Source: Bacteroidota bacterium
GTDB taxonomy: Bacteria > Bacteroidota > Bacteroidia > Chitinophagales > LD1
Length of the DNA: 11,180 nucleotides
Assembly (NCBI GenBank): GCA_023428205.1
Contig: JAEYZB010000276.1
Span: 1 to 11,180, forward strand
Direction: 5' to 3'
This document shows positions 8,532 through 11,180 of this stretch, one piece after another. Under the pieces are notes generated by a model. It was not told where the DNA came from and did no database searches. It saw only the letters and a list, made by a program, of their open reading frames with translations. The position numbers and the translations under genes were made by a program. Each line of letters opens with the position of its first letter. Position 1 is the first letter of the stretch.

Positions 8532-8840
8532 ATGAAACTAAGTGTAAAAAAAGGCGATAACGTAATCGTTATTACCGGAGAAAATAAAGGAAAAACAGGC
8601 GTTATTTCGTCTGTAAATAAAGAAACACAACGTGTAGTGGTGGAGGGCGTAAATTTGCAAAGCCGCCATACAAAACCGAATGCGCAAAATCCGCAAGGAG
8701 CAATCGTGAAAAAAGAAGGAACTATCCACGTTTCTAACGTAGCGATTGTAGCAGACGGAAAAGCAACACGCGTTGGTCGCAAAAGCGAAAACGGAAAATC
8801 TGTTCGTTACGCAAAAACTACAGGCAAAAATATTGGCTAA
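8532..8840 (+). CDS. rplX: 50S ribosomal protein L24
   Basis: L24 is an assembly-initiator protein that binds the 5' part of 23S rRNA near the exit tunnel. The 102-residue product begins with a KOW motif (about 5-32: VKKGDNVIVITGENKGKTG ...), followed by VVVEGVNLQSRHTKP (36-50) and GTIHVSNVAI (63-72), all typical. The next gene in the canonical spc order is rplE (L5), then rpsN and rpsH. None is present here, and a strong intrinsic terminator starts 22 nt after the stop codon. It is therefore the last gene of this transcription unit. Confidence 0.98.
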   Translation: MKLSVKKGDNVIVITGENKGKTGVISSVNKETQRVVVEGVNLQSRHTKPNAQNPQGAIVKKEGTIHVSNVAIVADGKATRVGRKSENGKSVRYAKTTGKNIG

Positions 8841-8861
8841 TAATTTAGTTGAATGATATTG

Positions 8862-8896
8862 AAACGGCAATCTCAAACGAGGTTGCCGTTTTTGTT
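8862..8896 (+). terminator. Intrinsic terminator of the rpsC-rplX operon
   Basis: AAACGGCAA (8862-8870) pairs with TTGCCGTTT (8883-8891). The stem continues inward through a T-G wobble and CTC/GAG to an AAAC loop (8875-8878), giving about 13 pairs. The right arm leads into a T-rich tract (TTTTTGTTTTT). This is a textbook Rho-independent terminator, 22 nt after the rplX stop. Confidence 0.92.
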
Positions 8897-8965
8897 TTTA
8901 TTGGAAAGGCAATTATTGTTTTTAAATAAGTCGATATTATTCCTGTAAAATTTATTTGCTCTAAT

Positions 8966-8982
8966 GCTCCTCGTTTTTTTGC
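8966..8982. repeat. Third copy of the intergenic CTCnTCGTTTTTT motif
   Basis: GCTCCTCGTTTTTTTGC here closely matches GCCTCCTCGTTTTTTAGC at 6019-6036 and is similar to CTGCTCGTTTTTTTAG at 6102-6117. All three copies are intergenic and in the same orientation. They may be pieces of a short dispersed repeat. The flanks are not obviously conserved with this copy, so chance similarity around a T-run is possible. Confidence 0.35.
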
Positions 8983-9012
8983 CCCATTTCATTCATTATC
9001 TAATTGTTTTTG

Positions 9013-9020
9013 TACGTTTG
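9013..9020 (+). promoter_or_regulatory. Probable -7 element of the panB promoter
   Basis: TACGTTTG fits TAnnTTTG exactly and lies 23 nt before the panB GTG. No good TTTG element lies about 19 nt upstream (only a TTTC at 8987-8990), so the upstream half is weak. The placement after the rplX terminator makes a promoter here likely. Confidence 0.5.
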
Positions 9021-9043
9021 CTATCCACTAAAAAATAGCAACC

Positions 9044-9859
9044 GTGTCACAGCACAAAGAAATAAAACGCATCACCACACAAACCCTGTTTGAATATAAA
9101 GCCAAAGGCGAAAAAATATCGATGCTTACGGCTTACGATTTCTCCATGGCGCAAATCGTAGACGGAGCAGGAATAGATGTGATATTAGTAGGAGATTCTG
9201 CCTCAAACGTAATGGCAGGGCACGAAACCACGTTGCCTATTACACTCAATGAAATGATATATCACGCTTCGGCAGTGGTGCGTGCCGTAAGTCGCGCGTT
9301 AGTGGTAGTCGACTTGCCTTTCGGAACATATCAAGGAAACTCACGCTTAGCATTGGAATCGGCTATTCGTATTATGAAAGAATCGGGTGCACATGCCATA
9401 AAAATGGAAGGCGGTAGCGAAATCCGTGAATCTATCGAACGGATTCTTACCGCAGGAATTCCGGTGATGGGACACTTAGGGTTGACTCCGCAATCAATCT
9501 ACAAATTCGGCACTTACAATGTTCGTGCCAAAGAGGAGGCGGAAGCGCAAAAACTCTTGGATGATGCGAAACTATTAGACCAAATAGGTTGCTTCTCTTT
9601 TGTGGTAGAAAAAATTCCGGCCGCACTTGCCGAAAAAGTGTCGAAGGCGGTCCGTATTCCTGTAATCGGCATCGGTGCTGGTGCGGGAGTGGATGGACAA
9701 GTATTAGTCATTCACGATATGCTCGGTATAAATAAAGAGTTTCGCCCGCGCTTCGTTAGGCGTTATGCAGAACTTGCAGATATAATGGATAGTGCGGTGA
9801 AACAATACATTACTGATGTAAAATCGCTCGACTTCCCGAACGCGAACGAGCAGTATTAA
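9044..9859 (+). CDS. panB: 3-methyl-2-oxobutanoate hydroxymethyltransferase
   Basis: PanB transfers a hydroxymethyl group from 5,10-methylene-tetrahydrofolate to alpha-ketoisovalerate, giving ketopantoate, the first committed step of pantothenate (and so coenzyme A) synthesis in the cytosol. The 271-residue product is a full-length TIM-barrel enzyme. Visible family residues are the metal-binding aspartates in VGDSASNV (Asp51) and VVDLPFG (Asp90), Lys120 in KMEGG, His144 in GHLGLTPQS, and the catalytic Glu189 in VVEKIP. IGIGAG follows at 208-213 and VIHDMLG at 222-228. The start is a GTG at 9044, because an in-frame TAA lies 15 nt upstream with no ATG between. The gene appears to be a single transcription unit; panC and panD are not adjacent. 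Confidence 0.97.
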   Translation: MSQHKEIKRITTQTLFEYKAKGEKISMLTAYDFSMAQIVDGAGIDVILVGDSASNVMAGHETTLPITLNEMIYHASAVVRAVSRALVVVDLPFGTYQGNSRLALESAIRIMKESGAHAIKMEGGSEIRESIERILTAGIPVMGHLGLTPQSIYKFGTYNVRAKEEAEAQKLLDDAKLLDQIGCFSFVVEKIPAALAEKVSKAVRIPVIGIGAGAGVDGQVLVIHDMLGINKEFRPRFVRRYAELADIMDSAVKQYITDVKSLDFPNANEQY

Positions 9860-9888
9860 ATAGGTTGCATATTTTTTTTTGCATGAAG

Positions 9889-9918
9889 TTGGAAAAGAAG
9901 AAAAAGCAGATATATTTG
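9889..9918 (+). promoter_or_regulatory. Bacteroidota-type promoter of tRNA-Asp
   Basis: TTG at 9889-9891, exactly 19 nt of spacer, and TATATTTG at 9911-9918 match the Bacteroidota consensus in both elements and in spacing. Transcription would begin near 9924-9926, about 10 nt before the mature tRNA 5' end. This is the cleanest promoter in the window. Confidence 0.8.
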
Positions 9919-9935
9919 CACTCCCAACGAAAAAC

Positions 9936-10009
9936 GGAACGGTAGTTCAGTTGGTTAGAATGCCGCCCTGTCACGGCGGAGGTCGCGGGTTCGAGTCCCG
10001 TCCGTTCCG
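9936..10009 (+). tRNA. tRNA-Asp (anticodon GTC)
   Basis: This is a complete 74-nt cloverleaf. The acceptor stem is GGAACGG (9936-9942) with CCGTTCC (10002-10008) and discriminator G at 10009. The D arm carries AGTTCAGTTGGTTAGA. The anticodon stem is CCGCC/GGCGG around loop CTGTCAC, with anticodon GTC at 9970-9972. The T arm has GGTTCGAGTCC. The 3' CCA is not encoded (the sequence continues CAAAA), so it must be added after transcription. GTC reads the Asp codons GAU and GAC. Confidence 0.98.
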
Positions 10010-10011
10010 CA

Positions 10012-10041
10012 AAAAAGCTCCGACACTGGTCGGAGCTTTTT
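10012..10041 (+). terminator. Intrinsic terminator after tRNA-Asp
   Basis: AAAAAGCTCCGAC (10012-10024) pairs perfectly with GTCGGAGCTTTTT (10029-10041) around an ACTG loop. The GC-rich stem of eight pairs, extended by five A-T pairs, ends in a T-run starting two bases after the tRNA 3' end. It could work in both directions, but only the plus strand has a transcript that needs it. Confidence 0.92.
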
Positions 10042-10118
10042 CGTTTTAAGTGTAGAGAAAAAAATAATATGAGGAATCAAAAAAAGATTTTACTTTAGAC
10101 ACGCAAATTCAAATTTTC

Positions 10119-10508
10119 ATGAAGAAAACCATAGTAATGCTTGCGGTGATTTTGTCAGCCGCTTCATGCAGTAAAGAAAAAGAATACACCCAAAAATTAG
10201 AGGGAGAATGGTATGTGTATAAAATGCTTCGCAACAATATTGATGTAACCAATATTTCACCATATCGCGATACGTTGCGAAATTACAGAATCACATTTTC
10301 AAGCGGTGCATTTACAGAATGTAATCAGTTTGTGGGCGACACGATTCCGGTTTGTATAGGAGGCACATGGACGTTCGAAAATCAATTTGAAACGCTTACT
10401 CTGACAGACTCTGTCTATACATCTCGTTCGTACACAATCTTCAATTTAGAAGGTAACCACGTAGAGTTGCGTAGAAATGGAGAAAACAGGTATTTCAGAA
10501 AACTATAA
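10119..10508 (+). CDS. Small lipoprotein, lipocalin-like (first of a tandem pair)
   Basis: This 129-residue product has a lipoprotein signal peptide: MKKTIVMLAVILSAAS, then Cys17 as the lipid-bearing residue. The next residues (SKEKE) are charged and resemble the export signal that sends some Bacteroidota lipoproteins to the cell surface. The mature part starts LEGEWYVYKM..NNIDVT. It is followed by beta-strand-like segments (YRITFSSGAF, GGTWTFENQFETLTL, HVELRRNGENRYFRKL), the pattern of small lipocalin-like domains common in this phylum. The opening resembles the next gene (LxGxWxVxK...NNxDxT), which suggests an old duplication. A weak -7-like TACTTTAG lies at 10091-10098. Ligand and role are unknown; the lipocalin assignment rests on pattern only. 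Confidence 0.85.
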   Translation: MKKTIVMLAVILSAASCSKEKEYTQKLEGEWYVYKMLRNNIDVTNISPYRDTLRNYRITFSSGAFTECNQFVGDTIPVCIGGTWTFENQFETLTLTDSVYTSRSYTIFNLEGNHVELRRNGENRYFRKL

Positions 10509-10520
10509 CCTTTTTTAAAA

Positions 10521-11009
10521 ATGAAAAAAACAATATTTGCATCAGCAATTTTATTGCTAATAGTTCTTACTTCATGCGATGAAAAAAAACTACTCGGAGA
10601 TATCACGGGTGCTTGGAAAGTCAGTAAATATGTCGTGAATAACCAAGATAAAACGGCTGAGTTTAATGCGCAAAAACCAAACTTTGGTTGGGTTTTTCGT
10701 GAAGACAAAACCTATTCACAGTTTTGGAATTATACGTACACCGAAATCGTTACTGTTTTAGATACGGTGTATGTTGCCGATACGGCAAACGCACCTATTG
10801 ACCGTGTTGATACTTCATGGGTAGGTGTGCCGCGTATCGGACAGCGAGGAGTTTCCGGCACTTGGGTGTTGATTAATAGCAATAAATATTTGCAAACTCG
10901 TGATGACTCTCTTTACAATGCAAGTGAGTATAAAATTATATCGCACAAATCATCTTCGTTGCATCTTTTCAAAGGAAACGAAGATTGGTATTTGGAGCAA
11001 GACAGATAA
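10521..11009 (+). CDS. Small lipoprotein, lipocalin-like (second of a tandem pair)
   Basis: This 162-residue product has a clear lipoprotein signal peptide with lipobox LTSC (Cys19), followed by DEKK. The mature region begins ITGAWKVSKYVVNNQDKT, matching the opening of the previous gene. It then has strands such as GWVFREDKTYSQFW, GVSGTWVLINSNKYLQTR and SSLHLFKGNEDWYLEQ. An Asp/Thr/Val-rich insert (about 75-95: VLDTVYVADTANAPIDRVD) makes it longer than its neighbour. The 12-nt gap to the upstream lipoprotein indicates one operon. It is probably anchored in the outer membrane, facing the periplasm or the outside. The family looks like the lipocalin-like proteins of Bacteroidota; the ligand is unknown. 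Confidence 0.85.
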   Translation: MKKTIFASAILLLIVLTSCDEKKLLGDITGAWKVSKYVVNNQDKTAEFNAQKPNFGWVFREDKTYSQFWNYTYTEIVTVLDTVYVADTANAPIDRVDTSWVGVPRIGQRGVSGTWVLINSNKYLQTRDDSLYNASEYKIISHKSSSLHLFKGNEDWYLEQDR

Positions 11010-11053
11010 TATTGTTTTAAAAGACGAGTTATTATTACGCTAAAAATACAGCT

Positions 11054-11180
11054 ATGAATTGGAATGCGCCCATACGTTGGGGATTGATTGGCGGACTGGT
11101 GTCTGTTGTTATCTCTGTTTTGATTTATATTATTTCGCCTTCTTCTTTTGCTTCAATGTGGTTAGGGCTTGTTATATTAG
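11054..11180 (+). CDS. Membrane protein, possibly DUF4199 family, C-terminus cut by window edge
   Basis: An ATG at 11054 opens a frame of 42 codons that runs off the right edge. The visible protein starts MNWNAPIRWGLIGG and contains a first transmembrane helix (about residues 10-27, GLIGGLVSVVISVLIYII). A short SPSSF turn follows, then the start of a second helix (MWLGLVIL). A WGLI..G...V..S.L.Y opening is typical of DUF4199 proteins, a family of small multi-helix inner-membrane proteins of unknown function in Bacteroidota. With so little sequence the family call is tentative. It lies 44 nt after the second lipoprotein gene, so co-transcription is possible. Confidence 0.7.
   Translation, partial: MNWNAPIRWGLIGGLVSVVISVLIYIISPSSFASMWLGLVIL

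Noticed and set aside
9861-9885. A poly-T run with flanking GCAT after panB, considered as a terminator.
   Set aside because: No stem precedes the T-run; the repeated TGCAT is a direct repeat, not an inverted one. I see no clear terminator for panB.
1-11180. CRISPR array, insertion sequence, phage or defence module.
   Set aside because: No regularly spaced repeats, transposase-like or integrase-like frames, or known defence domains were seen. The tRNA-Asp has no duplicated 3' end or integrase nearby to suggest an attachment site.

Overview
The window looks like chromosome of a member of Bacteroidota, most like the Chitinophagales/Saprospirales-type environmental lineages, although the exact order cannot be fixed from the sequence. 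The evidence is a giant exported protein ending in the conserved start of a gliding-motility/T9SS type B sorting domain, promoters of the Bacteroidota form (TTTG, about 19 nt, TAnnTTTG), AT-rich gene leaders without Shine-Dalgarno sequences, and small lipoproteins with charged residues after the lipid-bearing cysteine.

Layout. Positions 1-5926 on the minus strand are one uninterrupted reading frame of 1975 codons. It runs off the left edge and encodes a secreted, multi-domain, cysteine-rich adhesin-like protein. A 416-nt divergent intergenic region (5927-6342) holds a near-palindrome, two degenerate copies of a short repeat and a good promoter for the next operon. Positions 6343-8840 on the plus strand hold six ribosomal protein genes in canonical order, rpsC-rplP-rpmC-rpsQ-rplN-rplX, closed by a strong intrinsic terminator. 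Then come panB (9044-9859, pantothenate/CoA synthesis), tRNA-Asp(GTC) at 9936-10009 with its own promoter and terminator, two tandem small lipoproteins (10119-11009), and the start of a small membrane protein (from 11054) that runs off the right edge.

The most notable observation is that the ribosomal block is an internal slice of the normally continuous S10-spc cluster. No rplV lies before rpsC and no rplE lies after rplX, and the slice has its own promoter and terminator. This could be a real split of one of the most conserved bacterial gene clusters, or an assembly join. I found no CRISPR array, intact mobile element, defence system or phage module, and nothing that I can defend as a wholly new biological system. 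The adhesin, the broken ribosomal cluster and the intergenic repeats are the parts worth a second look.
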